From Planctomycetaceae bacterium (lineage in GTDB: Bacteria > Planctomycetota > Planctomycetia > Planctomycetales > Planctomycetaceae), in assembly GCA_002726205.1 (NCBI GenBank), contig PBSL01000003.1, positions 5,522 through 69,521 on the forward strand: a stretch of DNA of 64,000 nucleotides, read 5' to 3'. The notes beneath the pieces were generated by a model, which worked only from the letters and a program-made list of their open reading frames with translations, searched no databases and had not been told where the DNA came from. Shown here one piece after another: positions 1 through 8,561 of this stretch. The first letter of the stretch is position 1, and every line of letters starts with the position of its first letter. Made by a program: the position numbers and the translations under genes.

Positions 1-396
1 TCGGGCACCGCCACCACCGTCGACGCCCTCGATGCCGGGGGTGCCTTTCTGGGCGGGGCAATCCTGCCCGGCTTCGGCCTGCTCGCCCGGTCACTGCACC
101 GCTACACCGCGCTGTTGCCACTGCTCACTCTCGAGCAACTCGGCGACGGTCCACCTTCCCCGCTGGGCAAGGACACCCCCGCTGCAATCCGGAGTGGCCT
201 GTTTTACGGTCAGCTGGGAGCCGTCCGGGAACTGGCGGATTCCCTGGAACGCGAACTGGGTAGCGGACCCGCCACGATGTTCCTGACAGGTGGAGGAGGA
301 CCGCTGCTGGCAACCGCACTTCCCGAGGCCCGGCTGGTACCTCATCTCGGCCTGCACGGCCTGGCTCGTGTCGCCTTCGAGGGGACCGGGTCGTGA
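1..396 (+). CDS. coaX: Type III pantothenate kinase, C-terminal part (5' end off the window)
   Basis: Frame 1 is open from the first base and encodes the last 131 residues of a CoaX-type pantothenate kinase, which phosphorylates pantothenate in the first step of coenzyme A synthesis. Visible family features are the SGTATTVD segment at the edge (phosphate/substrate-binding part of the ASKHA fold), GGAILPG shortly after, a TPAAIRSGLFYG segment, and the FLTGGGG glycine-rich turn near the C-terminus. The start codon lies outside the window. Its TGA overlaps the GTG start of the next gene by four bases (GTGA), which suggests translational coupling. Family assignment is firm; only the missing N-terminus limits it. 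Confidence 0.9.
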   Translation, partial: SGTATTVDALDAGGAFLGGAILPGFGLLARSLHRYTALLPLLTLEQLGDGPPSPLGKDTPAAIRSGLFYGQLGAVRELADSLERELGSGPATMFLTGGGGPLLATALPEARLVPHLGLHGLARVAFEGTGS

Positions 397-1541
397 CGGC
401 CGGCCGGGCCGCCCTGCTGACACCGGCCGGACGAGGTGCCATTGCCAGCCTGCTGGTGGAGCACGCGGTCAATCTGATCGACCAACAACAGCTCTTCACG
501 GCCGTCAACAATCAACCGCTGGCCCAGCAACCGTTGAACCGGATCTGCCCGGGACTCTGGGGCCGCAAGGACGGGCGACACTCGACCGAGCAGATCGTGG
601 CCTGCCGAACCTCGGAGACACGTGTTGAGTTGCATTGCCACGGCGGTCCGGCAGCAACCCGACGGATTCTCGAGGACCTGGCCGAGGTGGGCATCGATCG
701 GTGCGAATGGACCGAACTGGTTGGCCTGGCCGAAGAACCCTCGCATTCACAGCTCGGTGTCGAACTCGATCAGGCCCTGGCAGCAACAACCACCTGGCAG
801 GCAGCCGCCGTTCTGCTGGATCAACGATCGGGGCTGCTGGTCGGAGCTCTCCAACGACTGGCGACAGTCGACTGGGAAGCTCGCCACCAGGTCGCCGGCG
901 AGTTGGCCGGATTGCTCGAGTGGACCGACCTGGGACTGCACCTGGCCCGACCCTGGTCGGTGGTCCTGGCCGGTCCACCCAACGTCGGGAAATCGAGTCT
1001 CCTCAATGCCCTGCTGGGGTACGGTCGGGCGATTGTCTGGGACCAGCCCGGCACCACACGCGACGTCGTCACCGGTTCAACGGCGCTGGACGGTTGGGCC
1101 ATCCAGCTGTCGGATACGGCAGGACTGAGAACAACCCGGGACCAGCTGGAAGCCGCCGGTGTTGATCACGCCAGGCAACGGTTGGCGACTGCCGATCTGG
1201 TCGTGCTGGTTGTGGATCGCAGCAACCGTCTCGACGACCAGGCACGAGCCCTGCTGGCCGAGCATCCCTCGGCGCTGGTTGTCGCCAACAAGAGCGATCT
1301 TGACGACGCCGTGGACCAGTTCATCCCGGAAACGGCATTGCCCGTCTCGGCACTGACCGGCGAGGGTGTCGCTGAGCTGGCCGATGCGATCCTCGAGCGA
1401 TTGCTGCCTCGACGTCCCGAACCGGGTACGGCCGTCCCGATTTCCGCACGGCTGGTCAAACACCTGCAGCAGGCCGAAGAGGCGATTCATGAAGACGATG
1501 AACCCGCCTACCGGGCAGCCACCGATGCCTGCCTGCGGTGA
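393..1541 (+). CDS. MnmE/TrmE-like tRNA-modification GTPase, short form lacking the C-terminal CIGK motif
   Basis: This 382-aa protein has an MnmE-like N-terminal part (TPAGRGAI at 10-17, VELHCHGG at 78-85). A full G domain follows: P-loop GPPNVGKSS 194-202, TTRD 221-224, DTAG 241-244, NKSD 299-302. Canonical MnmE is about 450 aa, works with MnmG to install the 5-carboxymethylaminomethyl group on wobble uridine, and ends in Cys-Ile-Gly-Lys. Here the protein stops about 36 residues after the G-domain region with ACLR, so the last helix and CIGK motif are absent; the +1/+2 frames do not restore them. The N-terminal TrmE domain is also compact. The GTG start overlaps the coaX stop. It may be a lineage-specific MnmE or a paralogue with another role. 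Confidence 0.85.
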   Translation: MTAGRAALLTPAGRGAIASLLVEHAVNLIDQQQLFTAVNNQPLAQQPLNRICPGLWGRKDGRHSTEQIVACRTSETRVELHCHGGPAATRRILEDLAEVGIDRCEWTELVGLAEEPSHSQLGVELDQALAATTTWQAAAVLLDQRSGLLVGALQRLATVDWEARHQVAGELAGLLEWTDLGLHLARPWSVVLAGPPNVGKSSLLNALLGYGRAIVWDQPGTTRDVVTGSTALDGWAIQLSDTAGLRTTRDQLEAAGVDHARQRLATADLVVLVVDRSNRLDDQARALLAEHPSALVVANKSDLDDAVDQFIPETALPVSALTGEGVAELADAILERLLPRRPEPGTAVPISARLVKHLQQAEEAIHEDDEPAYRAATDACLR

Positions 1542-1585
1542 ACCGACAGAAATCCGAGAATTCGGCCCGGGCACTTCACTATTGA

Positions 1586-1591
1586 TATAAT
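1586..1591 (+). promoter_or_regulatory. Candidate sigma-70-type -10 box (TATAAT)
   Basis: A perfect TATAAT lies in the 68-base gap after the MnmE-like gene, about 40 bases before the ATG at 1631. No good -35 box stands 16-18 bases upstream (the region reads TTCGGCCCGG), so this is only a candidate promoter for the heme-binding membrane protein. Confidence 0.35.
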
Positions 1592-1630
1592 GCTGCGAGA
1601 AGACCCTCGTTGCCTTTCACGAATCAGCCG

Positions 1631-2890
1631 ATGGACTTATTCAGTTACTGGAAAACCAACAGCTGGAGAATGTTCGAGGCCAACCTGATCATCTCCACGG
1701 TGGTCCTCGTCCTGGCCTGGTGGATGTACTCCTCCAGGCGACGGGCCCTGGTTGGTGATCCCGAAAGCAGGCCTCGCCACGGTTTGCGAAATGCTGCGAT
1801 CGTGCTTCTTCCGACCGTGATCCTGTTTGTGTTCGGACTGCTGGGTCGCCTGCAGCTGGTCCAACTCCTGGCGCTCCTGTTGCTGTCGGTCGCCTGCGGC
1901 AGCCGAAACTGGCCATCTCGCCGTTTTGCGGCAGTGGGCCTGGTTGCCACCTTGTTCCTGGCCACCGTGGTGGGGGTACAGGGTGTCCTCCAGGCGGCCC
2001 GGGCAGGGAAACAGCATCCGATGAAATCGCTGGCCCAGCGACTGGAATCCAAGGTCCGGACTCCCAGGACTCCCGCGCCGCTGAGCTCCGCTGCTGTTGC
2101 GTCACTGGAAACAATCGAAAAACAACTCTCCAATAAAATGGAGCGTCAGATTTTCGGTCGCTACCAGAAGCGGCGAGCGGCGCTGGAGATGATCCACGCA
2201 TCACAGGTCATGCAGTTCATCAGCAGCGAGGGTTTCGGGATCGGCCGGAGCCTGACGCCGACGATTTCCGATGTCGAGTTGCCCGGGAACCTGGCCCTGT
2301 CTCAACCGGCGGTTCTTGCGACAGCCTCGCGTTCTACCGGCGATCGGCCGACGCCCTGGTTGCCTGTTCCGAGGACGGGCGCAACGTATCCGGCACTGAA
2401 CACGCTGCATTTCGAGGCGTCGGTTCAATTCCTGGATCCTGTCCGTTTCGGCTTCGTCCGCGACGTCGAGCATGTCGCGGGTTTCCAGCCCCACGCGTTG
2501 CGCGACATCGTTCCACTCAGGCGGCAATTCCAACGGGACCAGCAGACCTCGCTTTCCGATCACCGCCGGTGGGTCCTGGAACGTGTCGAACTGGTCAGCC
2601 TGCTGTTGCACGACGAACCGGGCGTGTACGTCTCGGAGAACCTACCGCGAATGGACGAACTGGCCGGGACCAGGCTGAGGTCGTTGAATCGGTTCGAAGT
2701 CCTGGCGATGAACGACTTGCGGAACGGCGAATCGTTGGTCGTCCGCGGGCAGGGCGACCAACTGAAAATGCTCGGTTCACTGCGAGCCGCCAGGCAGTGC
2801 GCGGCCTGTCACCGGGTTCCTCGCGGCACGTTGCTCGGCGCGTTCAGCTACGGATTTCGCGACCAGACCTCGCAACGTTCATCGCGGTAG
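1631..2890 (+). CDS. Membrane protein with a C-terminal single CxxCH heme-c site
   Basis: About 419 aa from the ATG. An in-frame TTG at 1610 preceded by a weak GAGAAG is an alternative start. Two hydrophobic segments (around residues 15-32 and 55-120) precede a long soluble region that should be periplasmic. Near the C-terminus, QCAACH is a CxxCH covalent heme c site followed by RVPRGTLLGAFSY. This layout of one heme plus a G-LLGAFSY tail recurs in planctomycete membrane proteins of unknown function. I do not recognise a catalytic domain. A redox-sensing or electron-transfer role is inferred from the heme site alone. Its last 43 bases overlap the 3' end of the convergent gene. Confidence 0.75.
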   Translation: MDLFSYWKTNSWRMFEANLIISTVVLVLAWWMYSSRRRALVGDPESRPRHGLRNAAIVLLPTVILFVFGLLGRLQLVQLLALLLLSVACGSRNWPSRRFAAVGLVATLFLATVVGVQGVLQAARAGKQHPMKSLAQRLESKVRTPRTPAPLSSAAVASLETIEKQLSNKMERQIFGRYQKRRAALEMIHASQVMQFISSEGFGIGRSLTPTISDVELPGNLALSQPAVLATASRSTGDRPTPWLPVPRTGATYPALNTLHFEASVQFLDPVRFGFVRDVEHVAGFQPHALRDIVPLRRQFQRDQQTSLSDHRRWVLERVELVSLLLHDEPGVYVSENLPRMDELAGTRLRSLNRFEVLAMNDLRNGESLVVRGQGDQLKMLGSLRAARQCAACHRVPRGTLLGAFSYGFRDQTSQRSSR

Positions 2891-4374
2891 TCCCGCCGCC
2901 AATCCTCTTCCTCGGCCAACATTTCCAGCAGGCCGGCCTGTCGCTGGCGGTCGAGCACAACCGTCTTCACGTCGTACTTCGACAGTCGCTCCCGCCAACC
3001 GGTCTCGAGGCGGATCATGGCCATGTAGTCCTGCCAGACCGCCGCAGGGATCAGGTGAGCGTGCGAGGCGACCAGGACCCGCAGGTCGACTGGACCCTGC
3101 CACAGCAGAAAATCGCCCCACTCGTAAGCGGCCAAGACCATTCCCGGCGGCGGATGCTCGACCAGCCACCGGGCAACTTCGACCGGCGTTGCTGCCGACA
3201 CGGCCGGTCGTCGGGCCACCAGCGGCTCGGCAGAGTCAAGGGCCGACCAGGTGGCCGGAGCGGTCCCCACCGCCAACCCCCAGACCACAAGCCCCGTGAT
3301 TGCCGGACGAAAACGCCCCGGCCGAATCGATGAATGCCGGCGACGGCAGCCCATGCCGGCGGCATGAAACGCCACGACACCACCGGCCACCGCGGCCCAC
3401 CAGGCCAACATCCGCGAGGTCCACAGCGAGGAGACGCCGAGACCGATCAGCAGCAGCCAGTCGGCCGATCGACCGCGACGGCGACTGACGACGGCCAGCA
3501 GCCCGATCAGGACCGACGCAACCAGCATGGCCCGGGCCTGTGGCTGGTCGAATTGCAGCGGTTGCCATTCGATCACGTCCCGCAGATTGGGATGGCGACT
3601 GATCTCCCAGACTGCGACCGGCAGGCGGAGTCCATGGGGAGTCAACAGCGTGGCCGAAACGCCCAGGACCAGGTGGCGGCACCGCCGCCAGACGACCCGG
3701 TCACGTCGAACCGAGCTCCAGCAACCGGTGCGTCGCCAGCGGTCGCAGATGCGACCGGCGGCCTGGGCGGCCAGCAACAGCCAACCGACGACGAAAGACC
3801 CATGCAGGTTGGCCCAACTGACCATCAACACGATCACCGCCGTGGTTCGCCAGCGCGACTTTCCGGGCCGAGCGACAACCGCCGCCAGGGCGGTGAAACA
3901 GACCAGTCCGGCCAACTGGGGCCGGATGATCTCCAGCTGCTGCCAGCCCGCGGCAAGGAAAACAGCGGCACCAGCCAGGGCAGCCCGCGGATGCGCGGCG
4001 GCACGACCATCGCCAACCCGGCTTGGCCAACACACCGGGACCATCGTCAGCACAGCACAGGCTGTCACCAGGGTGGCAAACAGCAGTTGCAGCCCGGCGA
4101 CACCCGACCAGCGAATCACGACAAAGCCGATCACCTGGCTCAGCCAGGCCGAGTCCACCAGGGGAGTATCAACCGAGTGCTCCAGGAATGGTTCCAGCGC
4201 CGGCAGACCACGGTTCTCGACGATCAGACGCCCATACGCCAGGTGCCCCCACAGGTCGGTGTGCCACAGTGGTTGCCGCACCAACCAGGCCCACAGGACC
4301 GCGATGGCCAGCCCGACCATCGTGGCGGTGGATGCGCTGATGCCCGAAGGCAAAGGGGACGGCCGTGCAGTCAC
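2848..4374 (-). CDS. Polytopic membrane protein, glycosyltransferase-like (DLWGHLAYG type), function unknown
   Basis: 508 aa with about ten hydrophobic segments. An N-terminal extracytoplasmic loop carries HTDLWGHLAYGR at about residues 38-49, followed by a proline-rich VENRGLPALEPF stretch. That arrangement resembles GT-C-like or PMT-related membrane proteins, where an acidic residue after the first helix binds a lipid-linked sugar, but no named family is certain. The C-terminal 100 residues are soluble (ARWLVEHPPPGM, then AAYEWGDFLLW), as in other multi-spanning envelope proteins of this phylum. GTG start with GAGG about eight bases upstream. It converges on the heme protein and overlaps it by 43 bases, so each 3' end is antisense to the other. 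Confidence 0.7.
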   Translation of the reverse strand: MTARPSPLPSGISASTATMVGLAIAVLWAWLVRQPLWHTDLWGHLAYGRLIVENRGLPALEPFLEHSVDTPLVDSAWLSQVIGFVVIRWSGVAGLQLLFATLVTACAVLTMVPVCWPSRVGDGRAAAHPRAALAGAAVFLAAGWQQLEIIRPQLAGLVCFTALAAVVARPGKSRWRTTAVIVLMVSWANLHGSFVVGWLLLAAQAAGRICDRWRRTGCWSSVRRDRVVWRRCRHLVLGVSATLLTPHGLRLPVAVWEISRHPNLRDVIEWQPLQFDQPQARAMLVASVLIGLLAVVSRRRGRSADWLLLIGLGVSSLWTSRMLAWWAAVAGGVVAFHAAGMGCRRRHSSIRPGRFRPAITGLVVWGLAVGTAPATWSALDSAEPLVARRPAVSAATPVEVARWLVEHPPPGMVLAAYEWGDFLLWQGPVDLRVLVASHAHLIPAAVWQDYMAMIRLETGWRERLSKYDVKTVVLDRQRQAGLLEMLAEEEDWRRDYRDERCEVWSRNP

Positions 4375-4465
4375 CTGCAGTTCCTCAACTCAGGACAATC
4401 GACTACAACCTCGCGCCCGACGGTAGTCGGTTGCCAAAGCAACGGTCAAACGGGAGACGAGCGCG

Positions 4466-5602
4466 GTGCAGCTCGGCGAGGGTCTGAAACGAGTGCCGTG
4501 GACCGTGATCGCGTCCGCGGTGTTCCTGGTCACGGTGGGGCTCTCGGGAATCGCCCGTGGTGATCAACTGGCCGGATCGGGACACTACTTCACCCGGCAG
4601 CTGATCTGGATCGGCCTGGCAGTCCCCGCGCTGGTCACCGCGGCATGGATTCCCTACCGCTCGCTCAAGCCCGCCGCCTATCTGCTGTTTGCCGGGAGCC
4701 TGCTGCTGTTGCTGGTGGTTTTCCTGATGCCGGCCCACCACGGTGCACGGCGCTGGATTCCGCTGGGCGTGTTCGACGTGCAACCTTCCGAGCTGGCGAA
4801 ACTGGCATTCATCCTGGCGCTGTCCCACTACCTGATGTACCGCCGCAACTACCGACGGCTATTGGGCCTGATCACCCCGTTCGTACTGACCCTGGTTCCT
4901 CTGGTTCTGGTTCTGCGGGAACCGGACCTCGGCACCTCGCTGCTGTTTCTGCCCGTTCTGTTCGCAATGCTGTTTGCCGCCGGCGCCCGGCCACGCCACC
5001 TGGCACTTCTCGGCGTGTTGGGAATGGCGGTGACACCAGTCCTGTGGATGGGGATGAACGTGGAACAGCAGTCGCGGATCGTGTCACTGTTCACCCAGTC
5101 GGATCACGGTCCCGCTCCGCGCGGCGACGGCTACCATCTTTTCCAGTCCAAGCGGATGCTCGCCCTGGGCGGAACCTGGGGCAGCGAGCTGGCGGGCATG
5201 TCCAGCGACGATCCCGCCGCCTACCACCTGCCGGCCGGACGCACCGACTTCGTGTTCTGCCTGATCGGGGAACGCTGGGGATTGGGTGGCTGCCTGCTGA
5301 CACTGGTGGTGTATGCCGTCCTGCTGATCAAGGGGCTGGCGATTGCGGCTTCAACCCGCGAGCCCTTCGGGCGGCTGCTGGCGACCGGCGTGGTGACGTT
5401 GCTGGCGGCCCAGGCAATCATCAACACCGGGATGACCGTCGGGCTGATGCCAATCACCGGCATGCCCCTGCCACTGGTCAGTTACGGGGGATCGAGCCTG
5501 GTGGCGACGGCGATCGCCCTGGGACTGCTGGTCAACGTGGCAATCCGGCCGGGATACGAGATCACCGCCGAGCCTTTCCGGTTCACAGCCGGTACGGTTT
5601 GA
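4466..5602 (+). CDS. rodA: RodA/FtsW/SpoVE (SEDS) family peptidoglycan polymerase
   Basis: 378 aa with ten or so membrane segments. Diagnostic SEDS motifs are ARRWIPLG followed by QPSELAKLA, LREPDLGTSLLFLP (the conserved catalytic Asp region), a TDFVFCLIGERWG segment, and the C-terminal INTGMTVGLMPITGMPLPLVSYGGSS. SEDS proteins are lipid II glycosyltransferases working with a class B PBP in elongation (RodA) or division (FtsW). The QPSELAKLA and GMPLPLVSYGGSS wording and the absence of division neighbours favour RodA, but the split is not certain. GTG start with GGGAG nine bases upstream. Its presence implies that peptidoglycan synthesis functions are retained in this lineage. Confidence 0.88.
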   Translation: MQLGEGLKRVPWTVIASAVFLVTVGLSGIARGDQLAGSGHYFTRQLIWIGLAVPALVTAAWIPYRSLKPAAYLLFAGSLLLLLVVFLMPAHHGARRWIPLGVFDVQPSELAKLAFILALSHYLMYRRNYRRLLGLITPFVLTLVPLVLVLREPDLGTSLLFLPVLFAMLFAAGARPRHLALLGVLGMAVTPVLWMGMNVEQQSRIVSLFTQSDHGPAPRGDGYHLFQSKRMLALGGTWGSELAGMSSDDPAAYHLPAGRTDFVFCLIGERWGLGGCLLTLVVYAVLLIKGLAIAASTREPFGRLLATGVVTLLAAQAIINTGMTVGLMPITGMPLPLVSYGGSSLVATAIALGLLVNVAIRPGYEITAEPFRFTAGTV

Positions 5603-5610
5603 AACGGGCA

Positions 5611-5626
5611 TCGCCGAAATCGGCGA
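5611..5626. terminator. Hairpin between convergent rodA and the small lipoprotein gene
   Basis: TCGCCG-AAAT-CGGCGA forms a perfect six-base-pair stem with a four-base loop, placed in the 25-base gap between two convergent stop codons. A short T-containing tail (CCTATTTC) follows on the plus strand. It is a likely bidirectional terminator. Confidence 0.5.
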
Positions 5627-5627
5627 C

Positions 5628-5939
5628 CTATTTCAAGAAGAAGTCCGTGGGACCACGCAGCGTGTAGTAGGGATACTGCGTGACAGGTGGCGGCTGATTG
5701 GGATCGGGGTACCGCAGATCCTGGGGGGCCTTGTATTCGAAGGTGTGGTAGTGACCACCGTGAAAGGCGCCGCGAGGCTGATCTTCGGACCAGTACGTCC
5801 GGTCTTGCTGGGAGTTGGCAGGCGGCTCGTAAGCCGCAGACGGGGTCTGCCCACGCACGATTCCTCGAGTGTTTTGGCACCCGGCAGCCAGCGAGACAAC
5901 AAGGCAGGCGGCCAGACCGATAACAACACGAACCTTCAT
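5628..5939 (-). CDS. Small lipoprotein, function unknown
   Basis: 103 aa from the ATG at 5939 (a TTG two codons upstream is possible). The N-terminus is a lipoprotein signal: MKVRVVIGLAACLVV, then LAAGC with the lipidated Cys at residue 21. The mature part is hydrophilic, with many Pro, Tyr and His (FHGGHYHTF, QPPPVTQYPYYTL), and has no recognised domain. A G-rich run (GGGGGG) about 10-16 bases before the ATG may serve as ribosome binding site. The preceding region on its strand holds inverted repeats at 5955-5970 and 5992-6004. Confidence 0.7.
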   Translation of the reverse strand: MKVRVVIGLAACLVVSLAAGCQNTRGIVRGQTPSAAYEPPANSQQDRTYWSEDQPRGAFHGGHYHTFEYKAPQDLRYPDPNQPPPVTQYPYYTLRGPTDFFLK

Positions 5940-5991
5940 GATCAAATGACCCCCCCGGTCGGTGGACCGGTTGTAGAACTACGCTCGACAG

Positions 5992-6004
5992 GGACAATAT
6001 GTCC
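5992..6004. promoter_or_regulatory. Palindromic operator-like site GGACA-ATA-TGTCC
   Basis: A perfect 5+5 inverted repeat around ATA lies in the 221-base gap between two divergent genes (lipoprotein leftward, TIM-barrel protein rightward). A second inverted repeat, CCGGTC-GGTG-GACCGG, is at 5955-5970, just upstream of the lipoprotein start. Spacing and symmetry fit a dimeric repressor site, but no regulator is adjacent. Confidence 0.25.
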
Positions 6005-6160
6005 TGGTCCTGTTATCGGTCGCCAGCGGAGGAAAAGGCCACAGAATGCGGACAATCCGGAAGATTTACTTACCCGGAAAATTCCTTCGATCTTGCGGCG
6101 TTTCCGTGATCGGGATAGATTACCGCGCGCCGAACCGGTCCCTCAGCGGCAGGGCCGGAG

Positions 6161-6943
6161 GTGGTTTCGCTGCCGGACCTACAGAGAACTTTCAGCGTGT
6201 ATGTTTCCGCAACCTCCCGCTGCCTGGGTGACCTGGATTTCCAGGAAGCCTGCGGCTTCCTGGCTGATTATGGCTACACCCGAGTCGAGCTGTGGTTCGA
6301 CGAGGAAAGTGACCATCTGAAACCATCGGTCGTGGCGGCTGATCCCGAGGCGTTTGTCACCCGTTATCGTGCTGCCAGCCGCCTGACACCGGTGGCGTTC
6401 TGCTTTGAACAGTCCGTGGAACCCTCGACATTCGTCGAGATTGCCCGGTTGGCCAAGTTGATGCGTGTCGCTCAGATCACCATCCCCTCGGCCCCGCTGG
6501 GCACGCCATTCAACGCCGAGATCGAACGGTTGCAGGATCTGCTGGCGATAACCAGCGTGCACGGGATCCAGCTCTCGATTCGCACCCGCACCGGCCACCT
6601 GACCGAGGACGCCCACACCGCCGTCGAACTCTGCCAGGCCGTCAAAGGTCTCGGCCTGTCGTTGGATCCCTCCTGCTACATCTGCGGAGCCCACAAGGGC
6701 GTGGCCTACGACCAGGTCTACCCCTACGTCTACCACGTCTTTCTCAGGGACACGACGCCCGAAGCAATCCAGGTCCAGGTGGGACTGGGCGAGGTGGACT
6801 ACAGCCGGTTGATCAGCCAGTTGCGTCGTGAGAACTACGACCGGTTGCTCTCGGTCGATTTCTTTCCCGAGCTCTTCAACGACCTCGACCGCCGCCTCGA
6901 ACTCCGCACGCTGCGGATGCTGTTGGAATCCCTGCTCATGTGA
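6161..6943 (+). CDS. Xylose isomerase-like TIM-barrel protein (sugar phosphate isomerase/epimerase family)
   Basis: 260 aa. The pattern matches the AP endonuclease 2 / sugar phosphate isomerase superfamily: early RVELWFDEES strand, later LSLDPSCYICG and VYHVFLRD (metal-binding positions in relatives), and a C-terminal LLSVDFFPEL strand. Family members use a divalent metal to isomerise or epimerise sugars or inositol derivatives, or to cleave abasic DNA. The substrate cannot be told from sequence. GTG start directly after AGGGCCGGAG. It stands alone on its strand and converges on the S1-domain gene with a 24-base gap. Confidence 0.75.
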   Translation: MVSLPDLQRTFSVYVSATSRCLGDLDFQEACGFLADYGYTRVELWFDEESDHLKPSVVAADPEAFVTRYRAASRLTPVAFCFEQSVEPSTFVEIARLAKLMRVAQITIPSAPLGTPFNAEIERLQDLLAITSVHGIQLSIRTRTGHLTEDAHTAVELCQAVKGLGLSLDPSCYICGAHKGVAYDQVYPYVYHVFLRDTTPEAIQVQVGLGEVDYSRLISQLRRENYDRLLSVDFFPELFNDLDRRLELRTLRMLLESLLM

Positions 6944-6967
6944 GCGGCGAGTCCCGGAGCGATTCGA

Positions 6968-8497
6968 CTAGAACTCGCCCGGGTCACCGAAGAGCATTCC
7001 ACCATCACCGCCGTTGCCGATGCCTCCCTTGAGAGTTGCCGGATCCACGCGTTCGACCGGCGGCCCCTCCGGTTCATCGGGATCCTCGCCCCCGGGTTTT
7101 TCCTTGAGCGCCTTCAGTGACAGCGAGATCCGCTTGCGGTCGGGGTCGACCTCGAGAATCTGCACTTCGAGATGCTGCCCCTCCTTGAGAATGTCGCCGA
7201 CGCGCCGAACGCGGGTGTGGTCGAGTTCACTGATGTGTGCAAGCCCCTCGATACCTGGCTCGAGTTCGACGAACGCGCCGAAATCCATGATCCGGGTCAC
7301 CTTGCCACTGACCCGGCGACCCACGGCGTAGGCAGCGACGACACCACTCCACGGGTCCTGGGTCAGCTGTCGCATCCCCAGGCTGACCCGGCTGCGTTCC
7401 TTGTCGATCGAGAGCACCTTGACCTCAACCGTCTGACCCTGCGTCAGCACCTCATCGGGGTGATTCAGCCGCGACCAGCTGATCTCGCCGATGTGCAGGA
7501 ATCCGTCGAGTCCGCCCAGGTCGATGAAGGCTCCATAGTCCTTGAGGGTCTTGACGGTTCCCGAGCGGGTTTCGCCGACACTGAGCTGCTCCCAGATGGC
7601 CTGTTCGACATCCTGCTGTTCTTCCTCGAGCAACGCCCGCCGGCTGACAATCAGGTTTCGTTTCCGGGAATCGACCTCCATGACCTGGACCGAGAGTTTC
7701 TGCCCGACGTACTCGTCGAGATTTTCGACGTACGATCGATCGACCTGGCCGGCCGGAAGAAAGCCTCGCAAGCTTCCGACCGACACCTCGAGCCCCCCCT
7801 TGTTTGCCTTGGTAACAACACAGTCGCAGGCCATTCCCACGGTCACGGCATTCCAATCGCCACCGACACGCCGTCGACCCCGGGGCAGGTTCAGGTGGAT
7901 CAGGCCCTCGTCGGCGTCGTAACGATCAACGCTGACGTCGATCACCTGCCCGACCTCCGGCTCGGTCTTCTCCCACTGGCGCCGCGGCACGATTCCGGTG
8001 GCTCTCAGGCCGATGTCGACAAGCACGCTCTCGACGTCGACCGACTGGATGGTCCCCTTCAGTCGAGACCCCTCCTCGAGATCTTCCTCCGACTCGACCT
8101 GTTCGGCCACGGTGCCCTCATCACCAGCCGCGTCGGTGGCCTGGGCGGCCACGTCAAGCAGCTTGGCGTCGTCCCCGGCCATCGCGGCTTCGATCTCGGC
8201 CTCCAGGTCCCCATCGAGCACGTCATCGGGAGGCAACTCGACGGGGGGGGCGGCCTCAAGTTGGGCCACCGGATCGGTTTTGGTTTCGTCTTCTTCAACG
8301 GGGGCGGCCGACTCACTGGCGACCACAACCTTTTCCACCAGTTGCTCGATCGCACCCTCGTCGGTGACCGGAACCACGGCGGGCTTGGATCGCGAGGGGA
8401 TCGGGCGAGCCGAGTCGGCTCCGCCGGGATTCAAACGCGGTCGTTTTCGCTCGGGAGTGGCTGCCGGATCTTCGGGAGGCACCGGGGTATCATTCAC
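6968..8497 (-). CDS. S1 RNA-binding protein with four S1 domains (ribosomal protein S1-like)
   Basis: 509 aa. Residues 1-140 are a disordered acidic extension rich in Glu, Asp, Ala and Pro. Four S1 OB folds follow at about 142-205, 219-288, 307-375 and 392-462. The last two are canonical (GTVKTLKDYGAFIDLGG-DGFLHIGEIS; GKVTRIMDFGAFVELEP-IEGLAHISE). The C-terminal tail is Gly-rich. The domain number fits short bacterial S1 homologues that bind mRNA on the 30S subunit or act in RNA turnover. E. coli S1 has six domains, so rpsA identity is plausible but not proven. The GTG start lacks a clear Shine-Dalgarno. Confidence 0.85.
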   Translation of the reverse strand: MNDTPVPPEDPAATPERKRPRLNPGGADSARPIPSRSKPAVVPVTDEGAIEQLVEKVVVASESAAPVEEDETKTDPVAQLEAAPPVELPPDDVLDGDLEAEIEAAMAGDDAKLLDVAAQATDAAGDEGTVAEQVESEEDLEEGSRLKGTIQSVDVESVLVDIGLRATGIVPRRQWEKTEPEVGQVIDVSVDRYDADEGLIHLNLPRGRRRVGGDWNAVTVGMACDCVVTKANKGGLEVSVGSLRGFLPAGQVDRSYVENLDEYVGQKLSVQVMEVDSRKRNLIVSRRALLEEEQQDVEQAIWEQLSVGETRSGTVKTLKDYGAFIDLGGLDGFLHIGEISWSRLNHPDEVLTQGQTVEVKVLSIDKERSRVSLGMRQLTQDPWSGVVAAYAVGRRVSGKVTRIMDFGAFVELEPGIEGLAHISELDHTRVRRVGDILKEGQHLEVQILEVDPDRKRISLSLKALKEKPGGEDPDEPEGPPVERVDPATLKGGIGNGGDGGMLFGDPGEF

Positions 8498-8561
8498 GGG
8501 AGGACACTCTGCTGGATCTGGATAGAGCCCTTCACGTCGTGGGCGGTCAACCGGTCCGATG

